Of a DNA stretch of 64,000 nucleotides, positions 46,979-55,495 are shown piece by piece. The DNA is from Thalassospira tepidiphila MCCC 1A03514. Lineage in GTDB: Bacteria > Pseudomonadota > Alphaproteobacteria > Rhodospirillales > Thalassospiraceae. The DNA lies in the NCBI RefSeq assembly GCF_001662875.1, contig NZ_JPVZ01000005.1, positions 62,001 to 126,000 on the forward strand, written 5' to 3'. Below the pieces are notes generated by a model, which was not told where the DNA came from, searched no databases, and saw nothing but the letters and a program-made list of their open reading frames with translations. Every line of letters starts with the position of its first letter. The first letter of the stretch is position 1. A program made the position numbers and the translations under genes.

Positions 46979-48010
46979 CTACTCGCTCGAAGATAATGTC
47001 CTAAGTAGGGTTACTCGATTGTCGAAATCACTGTTCCAAATTGTGTTCAGTCGTTCCTCAAAATACGCCTTTGCATAGTGTTGGGGCATAACGGACGACT
47101 TAGACCATCCAAAGAAAATCCGTAAATTCTGGATCGCCAAATCCATCTCTAATCCATTGTTGATAAACGCTCTCAATCGAACTACTGCGCTTGTATGACG
47201 ACAATCATGGGGAGTGACTTTTTCAACCCCATTTCGGGATGCTAGACGCTTCTTCGATTTTTCGGACAAAGCATCTGACAAGCGGTCAAAGATTGAGTTT
47301 ACGTTAGGAACAGAAAGAGGCAGCTTTCTATTAGACGAAAACAAGAAACTATGCGGCTGTTTCGCCCGGTAGTTATCAACATAGAACCTAATCAAGCTCG
47401 ATAGAGTGGGAGATATAGGCAGCTGCCTATGGGAGAGGTCGGTCTTAATGCTAGGAGCCAAAAAACGAGGATCTATATGCCCTGATCGGTTGTTCGTTAT
47501 ATCGATCCAATATCTCAACTCGCCAGACAGAGGATCCCAATCACTTTTAATAGCGTTAACGGCCAACGCTAGCGGTTCTGATCGCCGAAGTCCCTGATGC
47601 AGATAAAGCAATAGAAGGGTATAATTTCTCCAACGCTCACGTTCAGCGCGAAATGGATTTCGGTTCGAAGTTGGATCCGCAATTTCGTATAGTTCTTCAA
47701 CAACATCAGCGGGCAGGGCACGCACCTGGGTACTTCTAGGTGTCCTTGTTACATTCAAGCTGGAACCAAGTTGTTTAATTCTGTTCAGCCGCTGCTTATA
47801 GGCGATTGACGAGGAACCTCGACACGGTTTAGCCGTCTCGATGTTGACTAACACTTCATAGACAAAGTGAAAAACTATCCGCCAATTTCGAGAATAATTG
47901 CCTCGGAGAGAACGGCTTGCACTGTTTCGCAGCAACATAAAGTAGGATTGCAGGCAGGCTTCCACTTCAGCCAAATCCCCGGACGTAAGAAGATCATCGA
48001 TGACAATCAC
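46979..48010 (-). CDS. Tyrosine recombinase (first of three), probably N-terminally frameshifted
   Basis: The open frame gives 343 residues with a complete catalytic domain: GLRRSEPLAL (Arg), THDCRHTSAV-type box (TPHDCRHTS), a GW motif in FFGWSKSSV and a candidate nucleophile in HYAKAYFEE. The only start is GTG 48010 with a weak ribosome-binding site. The core-binding N-terminus expected for the family is instead found in another frame directly upstream (47994-48221). The gene may therefore be inactivated, or the sequence may contain a one-base error. It is the promoter-proximal gene of the mobility module. Confidence 0.8.
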   Translation of the reverse strand: MIVIDDLLTSGDLAEVEACLQSYFMLLRNSASRSLRGNYSRNWRIVFHFVYEVLVNIETAKPCRGSSSIAYKQRLNRIKQLGSSLNVTRTPRSTQVRALPADVVEELYEIADPTSNRNPFRAERERWRNYTLLLLYLHQGLRRSEPLALAVNAIKSDWDPLSGELRYWIDITNNRSGHIDPRFLAPSIKTDLSHRQLPISPTLSSLIRFYVDNYRAKQPHSFLFSSNRKLPLSVPNVNSIFDRLSDALSEKSKKRLASRNGVEKVTPHDCRHTSAVVRLRAFINNGLEMDLAIQNLRIFFGWSKSSVMPQHYAKAYFEERLNTIWNSDFDNRVTLLRTLSSSE

Positions 48011-48221
48011 TTTCTTTTAGATCGGCGACAAACCGATAAAACCTGTCAATCGCTGATAACTTAGCTTGGAGAGTGCTCACACTAACAGAGCTACCATGCA
48101 TTGCCTCCCAAACAGTAGGCCAGTACCGTGGCACGCCTAGGCTGTTTGTTAAGACGATACCATTAAGGTAGGTCGGAAATTGTGCAGAGTGAATATGTTG
48201 GACTGTAATAACAATTCCGGA
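47994..48221 (-). pseudogene. Out-of-frame N-terminal part of the first recombinase
   Basis: On the minus strand this stretch is open for about 75 codons and encodes recombinase-like sequence (VQHIHSAQFPTYLNG, GVPRYWPTVWEAM and STLQAKLSAIDRFYRFV), ending at TGA 47996-47994. A one-base shift around 48000-48015 joins it to IDDLLTSGDLAE of the downstream frame. No good ATG or ribosome-binding site is visible at its 5' end, where a TAA lies at 48224-48222. Confidence 0.6.
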
Positions 48222-48350
48222 TTATGCCATGTTTTGGACAAAGCTCAAAAATCATCGGCAATTTTAGGAACTGAAGGCAACACTCTTAGAATTAGACTAA
48301 CGTTCTATAATATATATTATGACAAATTATTGATTATGTATTTAGGCAAC
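48222..48350. other. AT-rich right boundary of the defence island
   Basis: This short region lies between the recombinase module and the 3' end of the phosphopantetheinyl transferase gene. It is strongly AT-rich and contains the 14-bp palindrome ataatatatattat (48307-48320). It should hold the recombinase promoter and the element's right end. I could not find a repeat shared with the left end. Confidence 0.5.
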
Positions 48351-48947
48351 CTAACTGATTGAACTATCGCTGGGTTCTGACGCCCACACCAACATTCCGC
48401 TATACTGCGCCGTCACCGCCAAGGCACAAACGCACATCTCAGGCTGCTCGTTTCGAGCGGTAATGCCGGTCGCTTTAAACCGTGCCTCATAGAGACACCA
48501 CTCATTATAAAATGCTCCTGCCGACAGTCCCACATCGGCCCAGCCAAGCGACCGGATCATACCCTCAATATTTCTGCTGGGTTCGTGAAACTCAACATCG
48601 ATGCCAACCGCGATTTGTTCATCGCATCCGAGTGCGACGCAGACCAGATCTCGGCTATGGCTGATACTTGCCATCAAGGTTTTATCTGAAAGCCTGACTA
48701 CCGGCCTGCCCGACGGCTCCTTGGACACCTCAAATGCCTGCGAAGGTCCTAAATGCTTCAGCGCGAGGTTACGCAGCATTGATTGCGCGGCACTTGACGA
48801 TCGCAGGCGCTGTGCGCGACGGCTTGCGTTCGCCCCATGCTCCAATCGCAAAATGGACCATAAAACACTTCCATTTCCCGCAACATTAACGGGAACTGAT
48901 GGGAAATTTTCGTCTGAAGGCCAAGTTTTGGTTGAATGGTTCATCAT
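48351..48947 (-). CDS. 4'-phosphopantetheinyl transferase (Sfp-type)
   Basis: A protein of about 198 residues that activates acyl carrier proteins by attaching phosphopantetheine to serine. The conserved magnesium-binding motif is AVGIDVEFHEP, and the second motif is WCLYEARFKATG, the variant of WxxKEA(x)xK. Two close ATGs (48947 and 48944) and a TTG at 48962 are possible starts. It is divergent from the polyene genes and probably modifies the two carrier proteins encoded at 51004-51518. Its stop lies at the edge of the defence island, so its last residues could have been changed by the insertion. Confidence 0.88.
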   Translation of the reverse strand: MMNHSTKTWPSDENFPSVPVNVAGNGSVLWSILRLEHGANASRRAQRLRSSSAAQSMLRNLALKHLGPSQAFEVSKEPSGRPVVRLSDKTLMASISHSRDLVCVALGCDEQIAVGIDVEFHEPSRNIEGMIRSLGWADVGLSAGAFYNEWCLYEARFKATGITARNEQPEMCVCALAVTAQYSGMLVWASEPSDSSIS

Positions 48948-48968
48948 GGTTTCATTACACAATTAAGT

Positions 48969-48989
48969 ATTGTTGTAACATGCAACAAT
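48969..48989. promoter_or_regulatory. Inverted repeat in divergent promoter region of the polyene cluster
   Basis: attgttg (48969-48975) and caacaat (48983-48989) are perfectly complementary with a 7-nt spacer. A second repeat, catccg-cat-cggatg, follows at 48990-49004. Together they occupy the gap between the transferase gene and the plus-strand cluster, so they are plausible operators. Confidence 0.5.
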
Positions 48990-49037
48990 CATCCGCATCG
49001 GATGCACAACATAATATCGAAAATTGGTAGGTTGGAT

Positions 49038-49439
49038 ATGCGCCGTTTAAAGTTTGCCGTTGTCGGTTTGTTGACACTTCTTGTCGCAGCCTGCCGCACG
49101 GCACCTGTCGAAAATGTCACTCATCATGCATTCCCGGCCGGCACTGACAAGCTCAGCCTTGCGCAAATTGAAGAGAGCATCATCAAAGCCGCGTCCGACC
49201 GTGACTGGATCATCACCCGTCAGGCGGACGGCGTACTGCTCGCCACCTACTCGCCACGTTCGCACATGGCAAAAGTGAGAATCGGCTTCGACAAAACCGA
49301 ATTCTCGATTGTTTACGCCGATAGCACGAACCTGAACTATGACGGCGCCTCGATCCATTACAATTACAATCGTTGGGTCAATAACCTGCGTCAGGATATC
49401 TTGCGTGAAGTGTCGGCCAAAGCCGCGCTTGCCAACTGA
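49038..49439 (+). CDS. Small lipoprotein at the head of the polyene cluster
   Basis: A 133-residue protein with a signal peptide ending in lipobox LLVAAC (about residues 13-18) and then a compact alpha/beta domain with WIITRQADGVLLATYSPRSH. No named family is recognised with certainty. The ATG at 49038 begins the signal directly; the open frame runs further upstream. The ketosynthase-like gene starts 11 bp later. Confidence 0.8.
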   Translation: MRRLKFAVVGLLTLLVAACRTAPVENVTHHAFPAGTDKLSLAQIEESIIKAASDRDWIITRQADGVLLATYSPRSHMAKVRIGFDKTEFSIVYADSTNLNYDGASIHYNYNRWVNNLRQDILREVSAKAALAN

Positions 49440-49450
49440 CAGCGCCACTT

Positions 49451-50194
49451 ATGGCAGTGCAAGTCAGCATTACAAACTGGGCGTTCTGGTGCGGGCCTAA
49501 CGATCACGCAAATCTGAAATACGGAACGCCCGGGCTGCTTCAATCCAGTAAAACAGGGATCGGCAAGGCTGACTTGGCTGGCGGTTTGAAACCGGCATGG
49601 AAACGCCGACTGGATCTGTATGGCCGTGCCGCAGCAGAGGTTCTTACCAGAACCTTGCGCACAGATGACAATCCATACATCGTGTTTGCATCACGACATG
49701 GAAATATCGAACGCACCGTAAAGCTTCTGCACCAGGTCATAACCAACGAAGCACTCTCCCCGGCCGACTTTGGCATGTCGGTTCACAATGCCTTTGTCGG
49801 CATCGCATCGATTAACTGGTCAATAACTGAAAGCCATACTGCCGTTGCCGCCGGGCCGGACAGCCTTATCGCTGGTATGACAGAGGCAATTTGTCAGATC
49901 AATGACACCAACCTGCCCGTCATACTGTGCTATATCGACCTGCCGCTCCCTGCTGTTTACAGACATCTTGAACATGGTGACCAAACTGGAACCGCGCTGG
50001 CGGTGCGGTTCGAACCTTTATCGGATGCCAGCCAATCCAACAGCTACACGGCCGAATTCGGCACGACTTCGGAAACGCCCCGGATATCGGCACCTCTTGA
50101 GGCAGAACGGTTTGCCAAGTTTTTGGAAAGCGGTCTAGCCAAACACACACTTTCCGGCACCAACGGCTGTTGGACCGTTACCAAAAATGACTGA
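49451..50194 (+). CDS. Ketosynthase-like chain length factor (PF13723 type)
   Basis: A 247-residue protein similar to the N-terminal ketoacyl-synthase-like domain found in aryl polyene clusters (ApeC-like). It is much shorter than a full ketosynthase. The position normally holding the catalytic cysteine reads VHNAFVGIASIN and has no cysteine, so it is probably a chain length factor partnering an active ketosynthase from the same cluster. It overlaps the acyltransferase gene by 8 bp. Confidence 0.8.
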   Translation: MAVQVSITNWAFWCGPNDHANLKYGTPGLLQSSKTGIGKADLAGGLKPAWKRRLDLYGRAAAEVLTRTLRTDDNPYIVFASRHGNIERTVKLLHQVITNEALSPADFGMSVHNAFVGIASINWSITESHTAVAAGPDSLIAGMTEAICQINDTNLPVILCYIDLPLPAVYRHLEHGDQTGTALAVRFEPLSDASQSNSYTAEFGTTSETPRISAPLEAERFAKFLESGLAKHTLSGTNGCWTVTKND

Positions 50195-51029
50195 CAAGAT
50201 AGCCCCGCGGTCAGGACCTCAGCGCAAACGCACCCAAAAAGGCTTTAACTGGTACTGGCGCCTTTTCGCCACGGGCTTTGCCTTTGCCAGTTTTGGGCTC
50301 GGCGGACTGTTTATGGCGCTTACGATTTTTCCGGCCATGATGCTGGTACTTCAGGACCGCGAAAAGCGAAGGCGCTATGCGCAACTGGTCATTTGTCGCG
50401 GTTTCCGGCTTTTTGCCGGAATGCTTGATATAATCGGCGTCGCCTCAGTCGAAACCGAGAATATTGCGCAGCTTCGCAAAGTAAACGGGGCGATCATCAT
50501 CGCCAACCACCCTACTCTGCTTGATGTTGTGATGATCCTGGCACAGCTTGATAAGTGCCAATGTGTCGTAAAGCACCAGCTGTTTCGGAATCCGTTTTTG
50601 TTCGGTGTCGTGCGGGCTGCCGGCTTTATTCGCAATGATGACAACCCGGAACACCTGATTAAACAGGCGAAACATCATCTGAGTGATGGTGCGTGCATCC
50701 TGATCTTCCCGGAAGGAACCCGCACGCCAAGCAACCAAACATTGGGGAAATTCCAACGTGGCGTTGCCAACATTGCGATAGAAACACAAGCCGACTTGAT
50801 TCCGGTGGTTGTGCACTGTAATCACGATACTCTGAAAAAAGGGGTACCGTGGTATAGGATCGCACCATCGAAAATACGCTATCGTATCGTGGTGGATAAG
50901 CCGCTTGCATTTGGGGATTTGCATGATCCGGAACTCAGCCGTGCCAAACAGGCCCGGTATGTTACCCGGTTCATCAGGGATTATTTTGTGGACAGACTGA
51001 AGAATGACCGCGCTGGAAAACGAACTTAA
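50187..51029 (+). CDS. PlsC-like 1-acyl-glycerol-3-phosphate acyltransferase family protein
   Basis: A 280-residue membrane-associated acyltransferase. An N-terminal hydrophobic segment (about 28-55) is followed by the HX4D motif in ANHPTLLD (H108, D113) and the second motif FPEGTRTPS. In aryl polyene clusters such enzymes are thought to help attach the polyene to a lipid anchor. It overlaps the first carrier protein gene by 26 bp. Confidence 0.9.
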   Translation: MTDKIAPRSGPQRKRTQKGFNWYWRLFATGFAFASFGLGGLFMALTIFPAMMLVLQDREKRRRYAQLVICRGFRLFAGMLDIIGVASVETENIAQLRKVNGAIIIANHPTLLDVVMILAQLDKCQCVVKHQLFRNPFLFGVVRAAGFIRNDDNPEHLIKQAKHHLSDGACILIFPEGTRTPSNQTLGKFQRGVANIAIETQADLIPVVVHCNHDTLKKGVPWYRIAPSKIRYRIVVDKPLAFGDLHDPELSRAKQARYVTRFIRDYFVDRLKNDRAGKRT

Positions 51030-51267
51030 AGCCTTTATTATCGAGACGCTTAACCTTGAAGACGTCACAGTCGAAGAAATTGACAGCGAAGAACCGCTTT
51101 TTGTCGAGGGGCTTGGGCTTGATTCCATTGATGCGCTCGAACTCGGGGTCGCAATTCAGAAGAAATACGACGTCCGTATTGATGCCAAGAACGAAGATGT
51201 CAAAACCCACTTCGCTTCGGTCCGAAACCTTGCGCGCTTCATTGAACAGTCCGGCAAGGAGGGGTGA
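51004..51267 (+). CDS. Acyl carrier protein 1
   Basis: An 87-residue carrier protein. The phosphopantetheine serine is S41 in GLGLDSIDALEL. It is acidic and four-helix like, and carries intermediates during polyene chain growth. It is followed 2 bp later by a second carrier protein, an arrangement also seen in known aryl polyene clusters. Confidence 0.93.
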   Translation: MTALENELKAFIIETLNLEDVTVEEIDSEEPLFVEGLGLDSIDALELGVAIQKKYDVRIDAKNEDVKTHFASVRNLARFIEQSGKEG

Positions 51268-51269
51268 TC

Positions 51270-51518
51270 ATGCACAGCCGTGAAGACGTTTATCAGCAGC
51301 TCCACGATTACCTTGTCGATATGTTCGAAGTCCCGGCCGAGGACATCCAGCCCGATGCCCGCTTGATGGAAGACCTTGATCTCGACAGTATTGATGCGGT
51401 TGATCTTATTGTGAAGTTTCAGGAAATTACCGGCAAGAAAATCCCTGCCATGGAATTCCGGTCGGTGCGCACGGTTGATGATGTGGTAGAGAAAATTCAT
51501 GACCTGGTCAGTTCCTAG
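51270..51518 (+). CDS. Acyl carrier protein 2
   Basis: An 82-residue carrier protein with S40 in DLDLDSIDAVDL. The aaggaggg tract at about 51256-51264 sets the ATG at 51270 rather than the GTG at 51264. The two carriers differ in the region around the serine and may serve priming and elongation separately. It overlaps the membrane protein gene by 20 bp. Confidence 0.93.
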   Translation: MHSREDVYQQLHDYLVDMFEVPAEDIQPDARLMEDLDLDSIDAVDLIVKFQEITGKKIPAMEFRSVRTVDDVVEKIHDLVSS

Positions 51519-52092
51519 AAGGATTTTGACCATCGTTATTGCCCTGTTGGGTATTGCCCATCCGGTTATCGTCTATTTCGGTTTGGGCGTGATTTCCCCA
51601 CGTATTATCCTGATCGTGGCCATCATCTTTGTCATTGCACGCGCTGTTATGTTCTTCATCGCCCACAAATTTGGTGCGGGACTGATTGCCGGCATTGTTG
51701 CCGTTATCCTGGGTGCAGCAGGCTTTGCCAGCGAGATCTTGGCTTTGCGTTTCTACCCGGTCATTATCAGTGCGACGCTTGCCCTGGTCTTTACGCTGTC
51801 GCTGTTCTCTGGGATGCCGATTATTGAGCGGTTTGCCCGCCTTCAAACACCGGAACTGGATACGTTCGGGGTGATTTACACCCGCAGATTGACCAAAGTA
51901 TGGATCGCGTTTTTTATTGCGAATGGTCTGGTTGCCTTGTGGACTGCACTTTACGCAACACTTGAAATATGGACCCTATATAACGGGTTGATTTCATATA
52001 TTTTGATTGCGGCTTTATTCGTCGGGGAATGGCCTGTTCGTCGCATCATCAAAGCCCGCCACAAACATCACATCAATGATCATCGAGTATGA
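51499..52092 (+). CDS. Conserved membrane protein (COG4648-like)
   Basis: A 197-residue protein with about five to six transmembrane segments and the conserved middle SGMPIIERFARLQTPEL. It resembles the COG4648 proteins that accompany carrier proteins and AMP ligases in aryl polyene clusters; their function is unknown. It overlaps both neighbours. Confidence 0.8.
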   Translation: MTWSVPRRILTIVIALLGIAHPVIVYFGLGVISPRIILIVAIIFVIARAVMFFIAHKFGAGLIAGIVAVILGAAGFASEILALRFYPVIISATLALVFTLSLFSGMPIIERFARLQTPELDTFGVIYTRRLTKVWIAFFIANGLVALWTALYATLEIWTLYNGLISYILIAALFVGEWPVRRIIKARHKHHINDHRV

Positions 52093-53774
52093 CCGGATTT
52101 TTGACAGCCCTTTACCAAACAGAAAGCCGAAATAGGCCGCAATGCATTGTTGGTGAACGGCTAATCACGCGTGCGGAGTTGATGAAGGATGCTATCACAC
52201 TTGCGGCAAACCTACCGGGTGAAAAACGCGTCGCAGTTCACTGTCAATCTGCACATCTGTTCACGATTGCCCTGATGGCAATATGGCAGCGCGGCTCGAC
52301 GATAATCCTGCCTGCGACCGACAAACCCGCCTATCTCGGTACCATCGATGATCAGTTTGATCTTTTCCTTGATGACGCAGCAATCGAAGATCTGGTGAAA
52401 GCTGGTCAAACAACCTGTCCTCAGCAACCAGACCAAACACCGGACCCAGCACGTTGTTTTGCCGTGTTTTTTACATCCGGCAGCACAGGCCTTCCGAAGC
52501 CCATCACGAAAACACTTGAACAGATTGAATCAGAAGTCACCATTCAGGACCCGCTATGGTCGCCGATGATTTCTCCAAGCGCACGGGTTGTCGGGCTTGT
52601 TTCACACCAGCATATTTACGGCCTGATCTTTCGTGTGATCTGGCCGGTTATGTCTGGCCGGATATTCACCGCTGACCCTGCGCCATTCTGGGAAATGATG
52701 CAGGGTGACCTTAAAGATGGGGATGTCCTGATCACCAGCCCCGCACATCTCAAGAACCTGCACCCCGGTCTGGCCGATATTCCGCCCCCATCTCTGATTT
52801 TCTTGTCCGGCGGACCACTTGACTACAAACATGCACAAGCGACGCGGGACATGTTCGGGACCTGCCCTATCGAAATATATGGCAGCACGGAAACCGGCGG
52901 CATTGCTTATCGACGCCAAACGTCCACTGAAACAGACTGGACGCCCCTGCCCGGCGTAACACCGCGCCTAAATGTTAAGGGATGCCTTGCCGTGCAGGCA
53001 CCGCATATTGCTAAGGCTGACTGGTATCAAACCGAAGACAAAGCCGATATTGAACCAACTTCCGGGAAGTTTCGCCTACTGGGGCGTGCGGACCGCATCG
53101 TAAAGATTGAAGGAAAACGTGTTTCACTGAGTTCGGTGGAACAACATTTGATAGCCTCTGATCTGGTATCCGAAGCGGTCGTTTTACTTCCCGACGAAAA
53201 TGACCGCCGACTTGGTGCAATTGTTGTCCTTAGCGATGCAGGCCTTGCCCGGCACAAAGAATTGGGCACTTTTCGGATGGGCCGTTTGTTACGTCGGCAG
53301 ATCGCCGAGTTTGAAGAAGACGCCGCCCTGCCGCAGCGCTGGCGGTTTGTTGACCAGATCCCGACAGACAGTCAGGGCAAGCGCCCGCTTCATCTGTTGC
53401 GGGCTGTCTTCGAGCAAAGGCCAACAGAACCCGATATTCTCGAAACTGTTCAAACCGACGATCAGGTCGCGCTCAAACTGAGACTACGCGAAGACCTGAT
53501 TTACTTTGTCGGTCATTTCCCGGACATGCCGATTTTACCTGGCGTTACCCAACTGCATTGGGCGACGTCATATGCGTCATCCATGTTCGGAACGCCTGAA
53601 ACGACCTCTGAGGTTTCACAGCTAAAGTTCCGAAAACCGATCCTGCCGGGGCATGTTGTGAACCTGGAAATGCGCCTTGATACAAGTCGCCTGAAAGTAA
53701 AATTCCGTTACTTTTCGGACAGTGACGGCGATCTGAGTTCAGGCATCTTGAAGTATGATGGTGACGCCGCATGA
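52089..53774 (+). CDS. Acyl-ACP synthetase (AMP-ligase) fused to hotdog dehydratase
   Basis: A 561-residue two-domain protein. Residues 1-450 form an AMP-binding ligase with FFTSGSTGLPKP (128-139), YGSTETGG, and the acidic D in GRADRIVKIEGK. Residues about 455-561 form a FabZ/ApeI-like hotdog dehydratase with the catalytic histidine in YFVGHFPDMPILPG. The ligase half is expected to load an aryl starter acid onto a carrier protein, and the other half to dehydrate the growing chain. In the E. coli cluster, as I recall, these are separate proteins (ApeH and ApeI). Confidence 0.9.
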   Translation: MTGFLTALYQTESRNRPQCIVGERLITRAELMKDAITLAANLPGEKRVAVHCQSAHLFTIALMAIWQRGSTIILPATDKPAYLGTIDDQFDLFLDDAAIEDLVKAGQTTCPQQPDQTPDPARCFAVFFTSGSTGLPKPITKTLEQIESEVTIQDPLWSPMISPSARVVGLVSHQHIYGLIFRVIWPVMSGRIFTADPAPFWEMMQGDLKDGDVLITSPAHLKNLHPGLADIPPPSLIFLSGGPLDYKHAQATRDMFGTCPIEIYGSTETGGIAYRRQTSTETDWTPLPGVTPRLNVKGCLAVQAPHIAKADWYQTEDKADIEPTSGKFRLLGRADRIVKIEGKRVSLSSVEQHLIASDLVSEAVVLLPDENDRRLGAIVVLSDAGLARHKELGTFRMGRLLRRQIAEFEEDAALPQRWRFVDQIPTDSQGKRPLHLLRAVFEQRPTEPDILETVQTDDQVALKLRLREDLIYFVGHFPDMPILPGVTQLHWATSYASSMFGTPETTSEVSQLKFRKPILPGHVVNLEMRLDTSRLKVKFRYFSDSDGDLSSGILKYDGDAA

Positions 53775-55456
53775 AGCTTTGTGCCGTCGTCCCCACCCAT
53801 AACCACAGTGCAACGCTGGAAAGTGTCGTAACGCGCATTCGTGCGCACGATATCCCGGTCTTTATCGTCGATGATGGTTCGGATACTGAAACCCGGAACG
53901 CCGTAATCAGGTTACATGCACCTGACAGCGGAGTTTGCTGCCAACGACTTGATGAAAATGCCGGCAAAGGCGTGGCCGTGATGACGGGCATGGCCGCGGC
54001 CAAGCGTCATGGTTTCACCCATGCCTTTCAGATTGATGCGGATGGTCAGCATGACCTTGATCGCATCGATGACATGGTCAAACTTGCGCAACAATCCCCG
54101 GACGCACTTGTTACCGGACTTCCAGTATATGATGACAGCATTCCCACTGGCCGCAAGATCGGTCGCTGGGTGACCCATGTCTGGGTGTGGATCGAAACAT
54201 TGTCGCTTCAGATCCGCGACAGCATGTGTGGGTTTCGCATTTATCCCATTGGACCGAGCCTTGATATCTGGAAACGCCGTGGCATCGGCCACAGGATGGA
54301 CTTCGACACCGAAATCATGGTTCGCCTTTTCTGGCAGGGCGTACCCGTAATCCATATACCCATCACAGTCACCTACCCGGTTGGAAACACGTCGAACTTC
54401 CGCATGTGGCGCGATAACGTTCTGATCAGCTGGATGCATACCCGACTGGTGTGCGGCATGCTTGCACGGCTTCCACGCTTCATTGCCAAGGGCGGACGGT
54501 TTGCGTCATCCACAAACGCAGACAGTGGCAACCATTGGTCTGAAATCGATGAACGCGGCATTTATTGGGGCATGCGTTTTCTGGGACAGGTTTATCGTTT
54601 TGGTGGACGAAAGCTCTGTCTGGCAGTGATGTCGCCGATTGTTGCCTATTTCTTCGTGACTGGGCGCACGGCACGGGCGGCATCGCGAGACTTCCTTGAA
54701 CGCGTAGCAAAGCATAAAGGCCAACCCAAGCCGACCTGGCGTGACAGCTTTGGCCATTTCATGAAGTTCGGGGAATCTGCCCTTGATAAAATCGCTGCCT
54801 GGTGCGGCGAAATGAACATCGATGATCTTGACCTCCCCGAAGATGCGGACAGTTTGTTTTCCTATATTCCCCGGGATCAGGCGGTAATCCTCTTTGTCTC
54901 GCACTTTGGCAATATCGAACTCGTTCGCGCTATCGCCAGCCGCGATCGTAACTTTCGGGTCAATGTGCTGCTTCATCAGAAAAATGCCGCACGGTTTGGC
55001 CGCGTGCTTCAACAGCTTGCCCCGGAAAGCCAGGTTGACCTGATCGAGGTTAGCGATATCGGCCCGGATACCGCGATGCTTCTCCGCGAAAAGGTGGAAC
55101 GTGGTGAATGGATCGTGATTGCTGCTGACCGTGTGGCAATTGGCGCCCGGGATAAAACGGTTTCTGTGCCCTTTATCGGCCAGAATGCCCCATTTCCGCA
55201 GGGACCATTTATCCTTGCCCACCTTCTGCAGTGCCCGGTCTACATGGTCGCGGCCTGGCGCGATGGCAAACGTTTCAACATTTCTTGGGAAAAGCTGGCT
55301 GAGCGCATAGACTTGCCGCGTAAGACACGCACGGTCACAATCACGAAATATGCAAAAACATATGCAAGCTGGCTGGAAAAGCTTGTTGTGAAACAACCGC
55401 TGCAATGGTTCAATTTTTACGATTTCTGGGCAGACAAGAAGGATAAAAATGAATAA
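53771..55456 (+). CDS. Family 2 glycosyltransferase fused to LpxL-like acyltransferase
   Basis: A 561-residue protein. The N-terminal GT2 domain has VVPTHNHSATLE, the nucleotide-binding FIVDDGSDTE and QIDADGQHDLDRID. The C-terminal part (about residue 290 onward) is an LPLAT domain of the lauroyl acyltransferase type, with FVSHFGNIELVRA and a D-rich loop VIAADRVAIGA. This arrangement is typical of the ApeJ-like protein of aryl polyene clusters and is thought to build the lipid-sugar anchor in the membrane. It overlaps the previous gene by 4 bp. Confidence 0.92.
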   Translation: MKLCAVVPTHNHSATLESVVTRIRAHDIPVFIVDDGSDTETRNAVIRLHAPDSGVCCQRLDENAGKGVAVMTGMAAAKRHGFTHAFQIDADGQHDLDRIDDMVKLAQQSPDALVTGLPVYDDSIPTGRKIGRWVTHVWVWIETLSLQIRDSMCGFRIYPIGPSLDIWKRRGIGHRMDFDTEIMVRLFWQGVPVIHIPITVTYPVGNTSNFRMWRDNVLISWMHTRLVCGMLARLPRFIAKGGRFASSTNADSGNHWSEIDERGIYWGMRFLGQVYRFGGRKLCLAVMSPIVAYFFVTGRTARAASRDFLERVAKHKGQPKPTWRDSFGHFMKFGESALDKIAAWCGEMNIDDLDLPEDADSLFSYIPRDQAVILFVSHFGNIELVRAIASRDRNFRVNVLLHQKNAARFGRVLQQLAPESQVDLIEVSDIGPDTAMLLREKVERGEWIVIAADRVAIGARDKTVSVPFIGQNAPFPQGPFILAHLLQCPVYMVAAWRDGKRFNISWEKLAERIDLPRKTRTVTITKYAKTYASWLEKLVVKQPLQWFNFYDFWADKKDKNE

Positions 55457-55495
55457 CCACCAGGAACAAGCCATATGTGGCAATGAGGGCGTTTC

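Noticed and set aside
32819-48350. Direct repeats bounding the defence island
   Set aside because: Comparison of about 100 bp at each end by eye gave only short matches such as ggacaaa, which are not above chance.
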